Shown: positions 17,118-27,135 of the stretch, piece after piece
How the letters are laid out: the number at the start of each line of letters is the position of its first letter
How positions within the stretch are numbered: the stretch's first letter is position 1
Source: BS150m-G50 sp964501185 [NCBI: uncultured Bacteroidia bacterium]
Lineage (GTDB): Bacteria; CAIWAD01; BS150m-G50
DNA length: 64,000 nt
NCBI GenBank assembly: GCA_964501185.1
Contig: CAZCRT010000004.1
Span: 1 to 64,000, forward strand
Reading direction: 5' to 3'
Notes under the pieces: generated by a model
Databases searched by the model: none
Told to the model about the DNA's origin: nothing
The model's input: the letters and a program-made list of their open reading frames with translations, nothing else
Translations under genes and position numbers: made by a program

Positions 17118-17978
17118 ATGGACTGGTTCAAGCGCAAAGACAAGACCCTGGAAAAACAACCACGGACAAATGTACCGGATGGGCTGTGGTTGAAATGTCC
17201 CGGTTGTGGTGAGATTATTTACAGACAGGAGATGGAACGGAATTTCCATGTCTGCAGTGGTTGCCAGCACCATTTCCGTATTGGCGCTGACCAGTACCTG
17301 CAGATTCTCTGCGATGACGGGAGTTTCAGCGAGCATTTTGAAGAGATAGTTTCAACAGATCCACTCAAGTTTCGTGACAAACAGAAATACAGTGAGCGTC
17401 TGAAGAAGGCTCAAAAGAAATCAGGACTCACCGAAGGTATCAAAACCGGTCTGGCTAAATCTGATGGCAGGGAAATTGCTATCGGTGTCATGGACTTCAG
17501 TTTCCTGGGTGGTTCCGTCGGGTCTGCGCTGGGTGAGCGACTGGGACGGTTGATAGCCCTGGCTGAAGAGAAGAGAGTACCATTGATCATTATCAGTTCT
17601 TCCGGTGGCATGCGGATGCAGGAGGGTGCGCTTTCGTTGATGCAGATGGCAAAAGCGAGCGCGATGCTGAAATCGTTTTCTCAACTCAATCTGCCGTTTA
17701 TTTCAATTCTGACAGATCCGACCACCGGTGGTACGACGGCCAGTTTTGCCATGCTGGGCGATATCATTTTAGCTGAACCTGGAGCATTGATCGGTTTTGC
17801 CGGCCCAACTGTTATTCGTGATACCATACAGCAGGAATTGCCTGAGGGTTTTCAGCGTTCGGAATTCCTGCTGGAGCACGGTTTTCTGGATGCGATAGTT
17901 CCCCGCCGTGAACTTAAGAGCAACCTCAATTCACTGCTGACACACCTGATGGAGACTGATGCGAATTCTGTTGACTAA
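17118..17978 (+). CDS. accD: Acetyl-CoA carboxylase carboxyltransferase subunit beta
   Basis: Subunit of the carboxyltransferase that makes malonyl-CoA for fatty-acid synthesis. The four-cysteine zinc ribbon is present at C27, C30, C46 and C49, followed by the crotonase-like core with SSGGMRMQEG and DPTTGGTTASFAMLGD. 286 residues matches AccD. The partner accA is not in this window. GAGG lies upstream of ATG 17118. The last 20 nt overlap the start of surE. Confidence 0.96.
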   Translation: MDWFKRKDKTLEKQPRTNVPDGLWLKCPGCGEIIYRQEMERNFHVCSGCQHHFRIGADQYLQILCDDGSFSEHFEEIVSTDPLKFRDKQKYSERLKKAQKKSGLTEGIKTGLAKSDGREIAIGVMDFSFLGGSVGSALGERLGRLIALAEEKRVPLIIISSSGGMRMQEGALSLMQMAKASAMLKSFSQLNLPFISILTDPTTGGTTASFAMLGDIILAEPGALIGFAGPTVIRDTIQQELPEGFQRSEFLLEHGFLDAIVPRRELKSNLNSLLTHLMETDANSVD

Positions 17979-18723
17979 TGACGACGGTGTTCACGCCCCC
18001 GGCCTGTATGCACTCTGGGAGGAGCTCAGACACGAACATGAGGTGACAGTAGTTGCTCCGGACCGGGAACGCTCCGCTGTCAGTCATGGGATCACCCTCA
18101 ACAAACCGCTGCGTATTGATGAACAACGCATCAACGGTGCGCATTTCCACGCTGTCACCGGAAAACCGGCTGATTGTGTGAAACTGGGACTCAAACTACT
18201 CTATAACACACCTCCAGATCTGGTCATCTCCGGGATAAATCGTGGCTCCAATACCGGCATTAATGTCATTTATTCCGGTACTGTGGCTGCTGCAGCTGAG
18301 GGTATGGTGTCAGGAATCCCATCACTGGCGGTATCACTCTGTTCATTTCAGGCGGTGGATTTTAAGCCGGCAGCCATTTATATCGCCCGCATTGCCGGGG
18401 AGGTTGTAAGCAAACCTTTTCCCCGCTGGAGTATCCTCAATATCAATATCCCAGACCTGCCGCTGGATCGGATTAAAGGTGTCAAGCGGACCCGTATGGG
18501 AACAGCGAGGTTTGAGGAGTTCTTCATTCAGCGGGAGGATACCAGGAAGCGGCACTATTACTGGATGGACGGCGAAGAAGTTACACTCAGGGAAGATATC
18601 CGGTATGATGATGCTGCCGTTCAGGCAGGTTGGATATCGATTACACCACTGAAATATGACCTGACCGATGATAGTTTGCTGGAAGAATTACAGGACTGGA
18701 AAATAGACAGGGAAAAAGACTGA
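17959..18723 (+). CDS. surE: 5'/3'-nucleotidase SurE
   Basis: Metal-dependent phosphatase acting on nucleoside monophosphates. The N-terminal signature MRILLTNDDGVHAPG supplies metal ligands D8 and D9; the Ser-containing loop RSAVSHGIT is at 38-46 and N94 lies in SGINRGSNTG. 254 residues fits the family. It overlaps accD by 20 nt and is followed by guaA after 1 nt, so it is read as part of the same transcription unit. Near the dNK gene it may contribute to nucleotide balance, which is inference. Confidence 0.96.
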   Translation: MRILLTNDDGVHAPGLYALWEELRHEHEVTVVAPDRERSAVSHGITLNKPLRIDEQRINGAHFHAVTGKPADCVKLGLKLLYNTPPDLVISGINRGSNTGINVIYSGTVAAAAEGMVSGIPSLAVSLCSFQAVDFKPAAIYIARIAGEVVSKPFPRWSILNINIPDLPLDRIKGVKRTRMGTARFEEFFIQREDTRKRHYYWMDGEEVTLREDIRYDDAAVQAGWISITPLKYDLTDDSLLEELQDWKIDREKD

Positions 18724-18724
18724 A

Positions 18725-20266
18725 ATGGAGCACCCCCGAAGTATTGTCATTCTCGACTTTGGCTCACAGTACACACACCTCATAGCACGGCGTATTCGTG
18801 AGTTCAATGTATTTGCTGAGATTCTTCCCTGCGATACATCTGCTGCAGAAATTGAGCAGATGCAGCCCTGGGGAATGATCTTCTCCGGTGGCCCTCACTC
18901 TGTTTACGATGAGGATGCACCTTTACCAGACCCGGAGCTGATGCAGCTTGATATTCCCCTGTTGGGGATATGTTACGGTTTGCAGCTGCTGGCCCTGCTG
19001 GACAAAGGGGGTGTGGATTCTGCCGCCCGGCATGAATATGGTTCAGCCCGGTTGAGAACTGTGGAGCAATCTCCATTGCTGGAAGATTTTCCCACTCCGG
19101 CCACCGTCTGGATGTCACACGGTGATCACCTGACCAGACTACCCCCGGGTTATAAAATACTGGCTGAAAGTGAAAACTCACCCATAGCAGTAATTGCTGA
19201 TGAGGAGAGGCATCGGTACGGGGTTCAGTTCCATCCGGAGGTTGCTCATACCAGTCATGGTGACAGGTTGCTGCGCAATTTTGTGAGCAATATCTGCAGG
19301 GCAGAACCGAACTGGACACCGGAAGCGTTCATTGACAGTCAGATCAGGACAATTCAGGAACAGTGTCCGGAAGGAAATGTGATCCTGGGGCTTTCAGGCG
19401 GAGTAGACAGTAGTGTAGCGGCACTTCTGCTTCACAAGGCGCTGGGAGATCGATTACACTGTATCTTTGTGGATAACGGTCTGCTGCGGCTCAACGAAGC
19501 GGAAGAAGTGGAACGGGTGTTTAGTGATACATTCAAGCTTCCGCTGCAGGTTGCACATGCTGGAGAACGATTTCTGGAAGCACTGGCGGGCATTGCCGAA
19601 CCGGAGCAGAAACGGGTCATTATCGGTCATCAGTTTGTCTCGGTTTTCGAAGAGGAAGCACGCAAGATTCCTGATGTGCGCTGGCTGGCTCAGGGAACCC
19701 TCTATCCTGATGTGATCGAATCAGTTTCGCAGAAGGGACCTTCGCATACTATTAAAACACATCATAATGTCGGTGGTTTGCCGGAAGTGCTGGGGCTGCA
19801 GCTGTTGGAACCACTGCGTGAGCTCTTCAAGGATGAAGTACGCGCCGTCGGCAGGGAACTGGGGTTGCCGGATGTTGTGATTAATCGACATCCATTCCCC
19901 GGCCCGGGTCTCGGTGTACGCATTCCGGGGCCGATTACGACTGATCGTGTCAAGACGCTTCAGTTGGCTGACGATATTTACATCAGTGAGCTGCACGCCA
20001 ACGGATGGTACGACAAAATATGGCAGGCAATCGCAGTTCTGCTACCTGTGCGTAGCGTTGGTGTGATGGGTGACAGAAGAACCTACGAGGAGGTTGTTTC
20101 CCTGAGAGCTGTAAACAGCGAGGACGCCATGACTGCCAATATCACCCGTTTACCCTGGGAGCTGCTGGAACTGGTGTCCAGTCGCATCATTAACGAAGTA
20201 CCGGGGATCAATCGTGTGATGTATGATGTCTCTTCCAAGCCTCCGGCAACGATAGAATGGGAATAA
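18725..20266 (+). CDS. guaA: GMP synthase (glutamine-hydrolysing)
   Basis: Converts XMP to GMP using glutamine and ATP. The class I amidotransferase domain has the nucleophile C83 (GICYGLQ) and the H170/E172 pair in QFHPE. The ATP pyrophosphatase P-loop SGGVDSS is at 224-230, and the C-terminal dimerisation domain ends in KPPATIEWE, the usual end of GuaA. 513 residues is full length. The ATG comes 1 nt after the surE stop region, and glmS follows after 10 nt. Confidence 0.98.
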   Translation: MEHPRSIVILDFGSQYTHLIARRIREFNVFAEILPCDTSAAEIEQMQPWGMIFSGGPHSVYDEDAPLPDPELMQLDIPLLGICYGLQLLALLDKGGVDSAARHEYGSARLRTVEQSPLLEDFPTPATVWMSHGDHLTRLPPGYKILAESENSPIAVIADEERHRYGVQFHPEVAHTSHGDRLLRNFVSNICRAEPNWTPEAFIDSQIRTIQEQCPEGNVILGLSGGVDSSVAALLLHKALGDRLHCIFVDNGLLRLNEAEEVERVFSDTFKLPLQVAHAGERFLEALAGIAEPEQKRVIIGHQFVSVFEEEARKIPDVRWLAQGTLYPDVIESVSQKGPSHTIKTHHNVGGLPEVLGLQLLEPLRELFKDEVRAVGRELGLPDVVINRHPFPGPGLGVRIPGPITTDRVKTLQLADDIYISELHANGWYDKIWQAIAVLLPVRSVGVMGDRRTYEEVVSLRAVNSEDAMTANITRLPWELLELVSSRIINEVPGINRVMYDVSSKPPATIEWE

Positions 20267-20276
20267 GGAGAAGCCA

Positions 20277-22100
20277 ATGTGTGGTATTGTAGGTTACATC
20301 GGTAACCAGAAAGTCCTGCCGATACTGATTGACGGGCTGAAGCGGCTTGAATACAGGGGTTATGACTCCGCTGGAGTAGCCTGGCTGGCCGATGATGATA
20401 TCAGGGTGGTGAAGAGTGTCGGCAAGGTCAATCAACTGGGTCGTAAAATCGATTACGGAGTAACTTCCGGATTGGGAATAGGACACACCCGCTGGGCAAC
20501 TCACGGTGAACCGACGGAACCCAACGCTCATCCACACCGTTCTGATGATGGCCGTGTTGTTCTGATCCATAACGGAATCATTGAGAATTATGCTGCCATA
20601 AAGAAGAAGCTCATTCAGCGGGGCCATACATTCCAGAGCGAAACCGATACAGAAGTCCTCGCCAATCTGATCGCAGAAAACTACAAGGATGATCTGGCTG
20701 CTGCGGTCAGGGCGGCCTGCAATCTGGTAGAGGGCGCTTATGGTATCGTCGTGATTTCGCCGGAGCAACCGAATCTGATGATAGCAGCCAAGATGGGAAG
20801 CCCATTGGTGATAGGCGCCGGTAATGGTGAGAACTATATTGCCAGCGATGCTATGGCACTGGCAAAGCACACACAGAGCATCATTATCCTTGAAGATGGT
20901 GAGATGGCTGAGCTGACCTGTGACAACATCATCACTAAAACCATTGGCAACCGTCTGATCACCAAGGAGACTGAGGAAATTGCCATTGAGGTGGACAGGA
21001 TAGAGAAGGGTGATTACCCGCATTATATGCTCAAGGAGATTTTTGAGCAGACGCGCACGGTACAGGACGCCTTTGCCGGTCGTTTGCTTCCTGAGGAAGG
21101 AACCGCACATCTGGGTGGTATCAACGAAGTGATGCCAAGTCTGCTGGAAGCAGAACGTATCATCATTACCGCCTGCGGTACATCCTACCACGCTGCCCTG
21201 ATTGGTGAGTACTATCTGGAGGAGTTGACCCGATTGCCAGTCGAGGTGGAATACGCTTCCGAGTTTCGGTATCGCAACCCGATTCTGAATGAGAAGACGG
21301 TAGTAATTGCAATGTCGCAGTCTGGCGAGACCGCTGACACGCTTTCCGCTCTGAAAGAGGCACGTCGGAAAGGGGCATTACTGCTGGGCATCTGCAATGT
21401 TGTTGGTTCCAGCATCGCCCGTGAAACTGACGCCGGGATATACATACACGCCGGGCCTGAAATCGGTGTTGCCTCAACCAAAGCGTTCACATCTCAGGTG
21501 GTGGCGTTGCTGACCATGGCACTCAATATTGGTCGTCATAAAAGTGTTGGTATCGCTGCCGGCAAGGATATCGTTGAAAGCCTGCGCCGTTTGCCGAAGG
21601 ATATTAAGAAAATTCTGGATCAGGCCGATCAGATCAGAGATATCGCTCTGCAACTCAAAGACAACCAGAACGCGCTCTATCTGGGCCGGGGGCTCAACTT
21701 CCCGGTGGCTCTGGAAGGGGCGCTCAAGCTGAAAGAGATATCCTATATTCACGCCGAGGGTTATCCCGCCGCGGAAATGAAGCATGGTCCGATAGCACTG
21801 ATTGATGAAAACATGCCAGTTATTTTCGTTGCACCCAGGGACGACATACATGAAAAAGTGATCAGCAATATTCAGGAAGTGAGCGCTCGCAAGGGGAATG
21901 TGATTTCAATCGCTAATCCAAATGATGAAAAGATCAGAGAGCTTTCTAATCACCTGATTACTGTCCCGGATACACATGCCTTCCTGGCCCCGATACTGAC
22001 TGTGATACCTTTGCAACTGCTGGCATACTACATTGCGGTGGAACGCGGTTGTGATGTGGATCAGCCACGCAACCTGGCCAAGAGTGTTACTGTAGAGTAA
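20277..22100 (+). CDS. glmS: Glutamine--fructose-6-phosphate aminotransferase (isomerising)
   Basis: First committed step of UDP-GlcNAc synthesis, for peptidoglycan and lipopolysaccharide. The N-terminal Ntn glutaminase begins MCGIVGYIG, so Cys becomes the N-terminal nucleophile after Met removal; GHTRWATHG and HNGIIENY follow. Two SIS domains cover about residues 285-600 (ACGTSYHAA, SQSGETADT, AEMKHGPIALI), and the C-terminus NLAKSVTVE is typical. 607 residues. AAGGAG lies 6 nt before the start. No ribozyme-like glmS leader is possible, because only 10 nt separate it from guaA. Confidence 0.98.
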   Translation: MCGIVGYIGNQKVLPILIDGLKRLEYRGYDSAGVAWLADDDIRVVKSVGKVNQLGRKIDYGVTSGLGIGHTRWATHGEPTEPNAHPHRSDDGRVVLIHNGIIENYAAIKKKLIQRGHTFQSETDTEVLANLIAENYKDDLAAAVRAACNLVEGAYGIVVISPEQPNLMIAAKMGSPLVIGAGNGENYIASDAMALAKHTQSIIILEDGEMAELTCDNIITKTIGNRLITKETEEIAIEVDRIEKGDYPHYMLKEIFEQTRTVQDAFAGRLLPEEGTAHLGGINEVMPSLLEAERIIITACGTSYHAALIGEYYLEELTRLPVEVEYASEFRYRNPILNEKTVVIAMSQSGETADTLSALKEARRKGALLLGICNVVGSSIARETDAGIYIHAGPEIGVASTKAFTSQVVALLTMALNIGRHKSVGIAAGKDIVESLRRLPKDIKKILDQADQIRDIALQLKDNQNALYLGRGLNFPVALEGALKLKEISYIHAEGYPAAEMKHGPIALIDENMPVIFVAPRDDIHEKVISNIQEVSARKGNVISIANPNDEKIRELSNHLITVPDTHAFLAPILTVIPLQLLAYYIAVERGCDVDQPRNLAKSVTVE

Positions 22101-22138
22101 GAGCTTACGACAGGTCGATTTTTCAGGAGTGATGACCG

Positions 22139-23962
22139 ATGTATATTTATATGTTGCGCCGGTTCCGACAGCCGGTGATCTGCATTGTGTTCGGCCTGTC
22201 AGTAGTGCTTGCTCAGGCCGCACCCCTGTTACCGGATCTGCCGGCTGAAAACCATGATTCACTGCTGACAGCCTGGTCAGGCCAGGATATCCCGGAGTAC
22301 CTGTTGCTGCGGGGACATATGGCTGAAGGGGCTGGAAACACTCTGTCTGCCCGGGCAGATTGGATTGACTTCCTGGATCGCTATCCATTTCACCCGCATA
22401 CTGATTATATCCACTACCGGCTGGGACGCAGTTATGTAGCTCTCGCTGATTGGCAGGCTGCAACCGATCAGCTGTTGCCGATTTTATCAGCTGCTGATAA
22501 CAGCCTGTTATCTACCAGGGCCGAGACAGCACTCTGCGAGCTTTACCAGAGACTTGCACCGGAAGATGGTTTACAGTTACTGGAATTGCTGCCGGCAGGA
22601 GTGGTGAGTCGCTGTCGTATGGAAGCGGATGCTGACAGGGGGCTTCTGTATATACTGCCGCTTTCTGGTGCAGATGAAGAGCAGGGCAAAGACCTTATAC
22701 GTTCCATCCGGATCGGGCAGGGTTTGCGTGGAGAATCCGGGAAAAAGCTGCGCCTGATTGACAATCAATCCAATCCACTGGTTCATACACGCATTCTGGG
22801 GGAACTGGCTGCAGATCGGGATTGGACGATATTTCAAAGGAATACTCCTGCAATGCTGGCACCGATGCAACTGTTGCCACGCGTTCACACAGTCTGTCCT
22901 GATCTCAGCTTACCTGCTACCGTTTCTTTAGCAACTGTCAGCCTGCATCTCGATCCGTTGCTGCAGGCACGAAGCCTGGCATCCTGGGCGCGTGATACAC
23001 TCGGATTGCGCAAAATTGCCCTGCTGGCTCCGGCGGATACAATCGGGCGAAGTATGGCCCGTGAATTCAGCAGGGTGATAGAGAGCAAAGGTGACACTGT
23101 TCTTTTCAGCGGATATTTCTTTCCGGGTAGCGATGATATCGGCAAGCAGTTACAGGAACTGAGGCAATTCGGCCTTGAGCTGGATTTCAGGGATTCACTA
23201 CGCTGGAGTTATGCAGATACAATACCTGCCATGAAGTATGATATGGAGCTCCTTGACTGGAGCAATGTCGACACACTCTGGGTGCTGGATGCCTTCGGGC
23301 TGCCAACTGGCGACTGGTACCACGAGCAGGAACTCTGTTTTCCTCCTGACACTGCCGGTCTGCAGGCGGTTTGCCGTCTTTTCGCCCGCACTGATACGGT
23401 CTTCCAGGTCATACCTGTTGACAGTATACCGTTGCCGCCGGAAATACTGCCGGATCTCTTTGATGCTTACGAACGCAGTCACCCGAGCAAGAATTCTCCT
23501 GTCCACAGTATTGATGCGATTTTCTTTCCGCTCCACAGTGAAGATGTTCGTCACATGGCTACTCAACTCGCCTACTATAATTTCGACGCCCAGCTGCTGG
23601 GAAGTGAATTCTGGGTTGACTGGTCAACCAGGAAAGAAGCAGGATCGCTGATGAAGGGTATGATAGCACCCCTGCCATTTCAACCGGGGGATCAGGTGGA
23701 ACAGTTTATCACTGAATTCTATGATGCTACCTATCGCTATCCGGCGCTTGAGCAGCTGATTGCATCAGCCACACCACCTTTGATGCAGGGGCTTGCCGGT
23801 CGTGAATCTCTGCGTAATGCGTGTGATACAACAGGTGTTCAACTTGATTCCAGTTTTGTATTCAACCCGGGTATGAGAATTGCTGAAGGTCTCAATCAGA
23901 CACCGAGAATGGGCTGGTTTGATGGCCGCAGCTGGAACCTTATCAGAAAGAAGGTTCCATGA
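22139..23962 (+). CDS. LppC/leucine-binding-like periplasmic protein with TPR region
   Basis: Exported protein of 607 residues. A signal peptide covers about 1-28 (ending AQA). The next ~150 residues are helical and TPR-like (AGNTLSARADWIDFLDRYPF, YIHYRLGRSYVALADWQAAT). From about 170 to 580 there is a type I periplasmic-binding fold resembling LppC/LpoA (penicillin-binding-protein activators) and leucine-binding proteins, including LRKIALLAPADTIGRSMA. LpoA activates PBP1A in Enterobacteria; the same role here is only suggested by domain order and by the adjacent uppP. AGGAG is 9 nt upstream. It overlaps uppP by 4 nt. Confidence 0.7.
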   Translation: MYIYMLRRFRQPVICIVFGLSVVLAQAAPLLPDLPAENHDSLLTAWSGQDIPEYLLLRGHMAEGAGNTLSARADWIDFLDRYPFHPHTDYIHYRLGRSYVALADWQAATDQLLPILSAADNSLLSTRAETALCELYQRLAPEDGLQLLELLPAGVVSRCRMEADADRGLLYILPLSGADEEQGKDLIRSIRIGQGLRGESGKKLRLIDNQSNPLVHTRILGELAADRDWTIFQRNTPAMLAPMQLLPRVHTVCPDLSLPATVSLATVSLHLDPLLQARSLASWARDTLGLRKIALLAPADTIGRSMAREFSRVIESKGDTVLFSGYFFPGSDDIGKQLQELRQFGLELDFRDSLRWSYADTIPAMKYDMELLDWSNVDTLWVLDAFGLPTGDWYHEQELCFPPDTAGLQAVCRLFARTDTVFQVIPVDSIPLPPEILPDLFDAYERSHPSKNSPVHSIDAIFFPLHSEDVRHMATQLAYYNFDAQLLGSEFWVDWSTRKEAGSLMKGMIAPLPFQPGDQVEQFITEFYDATYRYPALEQLIASATPPLMQGLAGRESLRNACDTTGVQLDSSFVFNPGMRIAEGLNQTPRMGWFDGRSWNLIRKKVP

Positions 23963-24744
23963 CACAGTTGACTGCTTTCCTGCTGGGGATAGTGCAGGGA
24001 CTTACTGAATTCCTGCCGGTATCTTCATCCGGTCATCTGGTAGTGATACAATCGTTTTTCCCCGGTTTTCATGGTGAGGAGCTGGCATTTGACGTGGTAC
24101 TTCACCTGGGCACTTTAATGGCGGTCGTAATCTATTTCAGAAACGATCTGCTGGCTCTCACCGGTGCGCTTAAACCGGGTGCAGAGGGAGGCCGTGAACG
24201 CATGTTATTGCTCTGGATTATACTGGCCACTATTCCAACCGGGCTGATCGGTTTTCTGGGTAAAGACATCTTCCGTCAACTGTTCAGTATTCCCCGTCTG
24301 GTCGGGGTGACCCTTCTGATAACAGCGTTGTTACTCTGGCTGGCAGAGAGAATTCCCACAGGCAAACGTACACAACATGAATCAGGCTGGTGGCGCTCAC
24401 TGCTTATCGGCCTGGCACAGGGACTGGCTATCCTTCCCGGAATCAGCCGCTCGGGTGCTACAATAGCCACAGCAATGTTCACCGGCCTGGATCGGATTGA
24501 AGCCGCTCGTTTTTCATTCCTGATTTCTATTCCGGCAATTATGGGAGCGACTCTGCTGGATTTACCGGCTATTACCCGTCTTTCCGGACAGGCTACCGTC
24601 CCCCTGATCATCGGTTTCATTACTTCGCTGTTAACCGGATACGCTGCACTGGGGTTGCTGATGTTTGTGGTCCGTCGTGGACGGCTTGTGTATTTTTCAA
24701 TCTACTGTGTCATTGTTGGTGTTACTGTATTGCTGTTCCTATGA
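23959..24744 (+). CDS. uppP: Undecaprenyl-diphosphatase (BacA/UppP)
   Basis: Inner-membrane enzyme that recycles undecaprenyl pyrophosphate to the monophosphate lipid carrier used for cell-wall synthesis. The signature GLTEFLPVSSSGHL (14-27) contains the catalytic Glu and Ser/His residues, and the second motif GISRSGATI is near 160. About eight hydrophobic segments, 261 residues, normal length. Start and stop overlap the neighbours by 4 nt each (ATGA), indicating tight coupling. Confidence 0.97.
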   Translation: MTQLTAFLLGIVQGLTEFLPVSSSGHLVVIQSFFPGFHGEELAFDVVLHLGTLMAVVIYFRNDLLALTGALKPGAEGGRERMLLLWIILATIPTGLIGFLGKDIFRQLFSIPRLVGVTLLITALLLWLAERIPTGKRTQHESGWWRSLLIGLAQGLAILPGISRSGATIATAMFTGLDRIEAARFSFLISIPAIMGATLLDLPAITRLSGQATVPLIIGFITSLLTGYAALGLLMFVVRRGRLVYFSIYCVIVGVTVLLFL

Positions 24745-25487
24745 AAAAATTGTTACTCGGCATCTCCGCCTCCAATATGCATGTTGAAATCAGTCGATTG
24801 CGTCGGAAACAGCATCGTCTGGCAGTAAATGACGAATACATTAAACTGATGGCAACCGCCGGCTTCACAACATTGCTACTCCCCTATAGTGAAGATCCTG
24901 CCCTGGCACTGGAACTTTTTCCACTACTGGATGGAATACTGCTGTCAGGCGGTGCAGATCTGGATCCTTCGGCCTGGAGAGCAGATACGACAGAGGATTT
25001 CCTGCTGGATGGTATGCGGACACGTGCTGAGAACAGAATGCTGACTGAAGCGCTGGAGCGCGGCATCCCGGTATTCGGTATCTGCCGGGGGTTGCAGCAG
25101 ATCAATGTTTACTTCGGCGGTACGCTGATTGAGGATATTCCGACAGTTTGTGAAAACACACTTGAGCACAAACAGTCATTACCCGGCAACATTACAATAC
25201 ACGATCTCGAATGGACGACGGGCAGCTGGTGCGGCAGGGTTGTCACTGAACCTGTTACACCTGTGAACAGTTACCATCACCAGGCTGTTGATAAGCCGGG
25301 TGACGCTGTTTCTGTTACAGGCCGCAGTCCGGATGGGATCATAGAAGCAATTGAATGTGATACAAAGTCCTTTGTTGCCGCTGTTCAGTTCCACCCGGAA
25401 CGGATGCCGCTCAGTGAAGGTGTTCAACAACTCATGCGAGGATTCTACGATGTGTGCAAAGAGTACAGGACAGAGCGCAAACGCTAA
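24741..25487 (+). CDS. Gamma-glutamyl-gamma-aminobutyrate hydrolase family protein (peptidase C26)
   Basis: Class I glutamine amidotransferase-like hydrolase, 248 residues. The nucleophile elbow GICRGLQQ places C115, and AVQFHPE gives H218 and E220; together they form the usual triad. NVYFGGTLIEDIP after the elbow is typical of the PuuD/C26 group, which cleaves gamma-glutamyl bonds in putrescine degradation. No other putrescine genes are near, so the substrate is uncertain. It overlaps uppP by 4 nt, and holA starts 38 nt before its end. Confidence 0.88.
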   Translation: MKKLLLGISASNMHVEISRLRRKQHRLAVNDEYIKLMATAGFTTLLLPYSEDPALALELFPLLDGILLSGGADLDPSAWRADTTEDFLLDGMRTRAENRMLTEALERGIPVFGICRGLQQINVYFGGTLIEDIPTVCENTLEHKQSLPGNITIHDLEWTTGSWCGRVVTEPVTPVNSYHHQAVDKPGDAVSVTGRSPDGIIEAIECDTKSFVAAVQFHPERMPLSEGVQQLMRGFYDVCKEYRTERKR

Positions 25488-26487
25488 AAGCGGTGACTGG
25501 CCTGTTTTGCTGAAAGAACTGGAGAGTGGAACACGGGCTCCAATCTATCTCCTGACCGGCGAGGATTATGGTCGTCGCAGCTCTGAGGAGACTATCCTCG
25601 ACCTGCTGGTTCCGGAAGAGATGCGTGATTTCAATTTCGATCTGCTGGATGGTTCAAGACTGGAAGGGTACCATCTGGCAGTTCTCTGTCGTGAATACCC
25701 GATGATGCATGATTGCCGTATAGTTATGGTCAGGGATGCTGATAAAATTAAGGCCGCCGCCTGGGATGAGCTGTTGCCATATTTCGAGAAGCCGAGTGAA
25801 ACTACGGTTCTGGTATTTTCTGCAGCGAAGCTCGATAAACGACGCAGCTATTATAAGCGGATCAGTAAAATCGGCCGTATCGCGGAGTTCAAGGCACCCT
25901 CGCCGGAACAGATGCCGGGTTGGATCGAATCATGGCTGTCAGAACATGGTCGTCAGATAAGCTGGGAACAGGCGCAGACACTGGCTGACCAGATAGAGCC
26001 GAGTATGAATCTTGTTGTACAGGAGCTGGAAAAACTACTGACCATCAGCCAGGATAGTGATAGTATAAGCGACGATCATATTGAGCAGTGCATCGGGGTG
26101 TCAAGAGACTACTCTGTGTTTGAACTGACCAATGCCTTCTTCCGCCGCGATTATGAAAGAACAGTTACGATCTATCATCATACCGCACGCACTATAGCAC
26201 CACAACAGCTTCTGGCAGCGCTATCCAACAGCCTCACCCGGCTCTGGAGTGTATCACGTCTTCATGCGCGTGGTGGTGATTACCGAAACATCGCTGCCTC
26301 ATTATCGCTCAATCCCTGGGCAGTGAAGTATGATCTTGAAAGATTGCAGAGCTTTACAATTCCGGAGATCGAGCAATCAGTCAAATGGTTACTCGAAGCA
26401 GATGAAAAGCTTAAAAGCAGTAGTATTGATCATCGCACTTACATGGTGGAATTCCTTTTCAAAGTCTCTCAGCAGCGTCAGCAATAG
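25450..26487 (+). CDS. holA: DNA polymerase III subunit delta
   Basis: Clamp-loader subunit that opens the beta sliding clamp. 345 residues with the HolA pattern: PIYLLTGEDYG near 30-40, LDLLVPEEMRDFNFDLLDG, then PCSA-like VLVFSAAKLDKRRSYYKRI and the C-terminal helical region (FELTNAFFRRD, ALSNSLTRLWSVSRLH, AVKYDLERL). ATG 25450 is chosen because GAGGA lies 8 nt upstream and homology starts soon after; an in-frame ATG at 25351 would overlap the upstream gene deeply. Confidence 0.9.
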   Translation: MCAKSTGQSANAKSGDWPVLLKELESGTRAPIYLLTGEDYGRRSSEETILDLLVPEEMRDFNFDLLDGSRLEGYHLAVLCREYPMMHDCRIVMVRDADKIKAAAWDELLPYFEKPSETTVLVFSAAKLDKRRSYYKRISKIGRIAEFKAPSPEQMPGWIESWLSEHGRQISWEQAQTLADQIEPSMNLVVQELEKLLTISQDSDSISDDHIEQCIGVSRDYSVFELTNAFFRRDYERTVTIYHHTARTIAPQQLLAALSNSLTRLWSVSRLHARGGDYRNIAASLSLNPWAVKYDLERLQSFTIPEIEQSVKWLLEADEKLKSSSIDHRTYMVEFLFKVSQQRQQ

Positions 26488-26541
26488 AGTCTAAGCTGCC
26501 ATTATCGATGAATTACTTCAAATTCGGGGAACAAATCCACG

Positions 26542-27135
26542 GTGTCGGCATCTAATCAACAAATCAGATCGGATAATGAACTGGTCAGGAAAGCCCAGCA
26601 GGGTGATGGCGCAGCTTTTGATCAGCTGGTCATGCAGCACCAGAACCTGATTCACAATCTGTTAAGACGACTGGGAGTGCCGGCCCAGGATGCTGAAGAC
26701 CTGCTTCAGGAAACATTTATCAAGGCCTGGAGATCCTTGAAGCGTTTTAACTATGAAGCGGCATTCTCAACATGGTTGTACTCCATCGCTTTGAATGAGT
26801 GGCGTTCATTCAGGCGAAAAAACACAAGACGCCGTCTGCTTCCTTTTCCGGCAGGCAAGGGGTCCGGGACTGATGATGAGGGACCACAGCTGGAGCCACC
26901 GGACCTGACGCAGGGTCCGGAGCAGATCACCCATAACCGGATGCTGATGGAGAGAATTGAGTTGCTGATGGAAAAAATGCATCCGGTACTGCGGGAGGCG
27001 ATGGTCTTGAGAGATATTCAGGAACTGGACTATCTGGAGATTTCGAAGATCATCGGTTCACCTATTGGAACTGTAAAGAGTCGTATCAATCGGGCCAGAA
27101 GTTTTCTGGCAAAACGGCTGGAGACAGATGAATGA
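26542..27135 (+). CDS. ECF-type RNA polymerase sigma factor
   Basis: Sigma-70 family factor of the extracytoplasmic-function class, 197 residues. Region 2 (about 12-80) has AFDQLVMQHQNLIHNLLRRL and AEDLLQETFIKAW; region 4 (about 130-195) has the helix-turn-helix LDYLEISKIIGSPIGTVKSRINRAR. A charged linker (about 95-130) separates them. GTG 26542 is the start, with GGGGA roughly 11 nt upstream. The downstream gene overlaps it by 4 nt and encodes a single-span protein fitting an anti-sigma factor. The target regulon cannot be read. Confidence 0.93.
   Translation: MSASNQQIRSDNELVRKAQQGDGAAFDQLVMQHQNLIHNLLRRLGVPAQDAEDLLQETFIKAWRSLKRFNYEAAFSTWLYSIALNEWRSFRRKNTRRRLLPFPAGKGSGTDDEGPQLEPPDLTQGPEQITHNRMLMERIELLMEKMHPVLREAMVLRDIQELDYLEISKIIGSPIGTVKSRINRARSFLAKRLETDE

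Noticed and set aside
20267-20276. glmS ribozyme/riboswitch before glmS
   Set aside because: Only 10 nt separate guaA and glmS, which cannot hold the ribozyme.
20208-21191. 327-codon open frame on the minus strand
   Set aside because: It lies antisense to guaA and glmS, which are complete and strongly conserved on the plus strand; the translation shows no recognisable domain.
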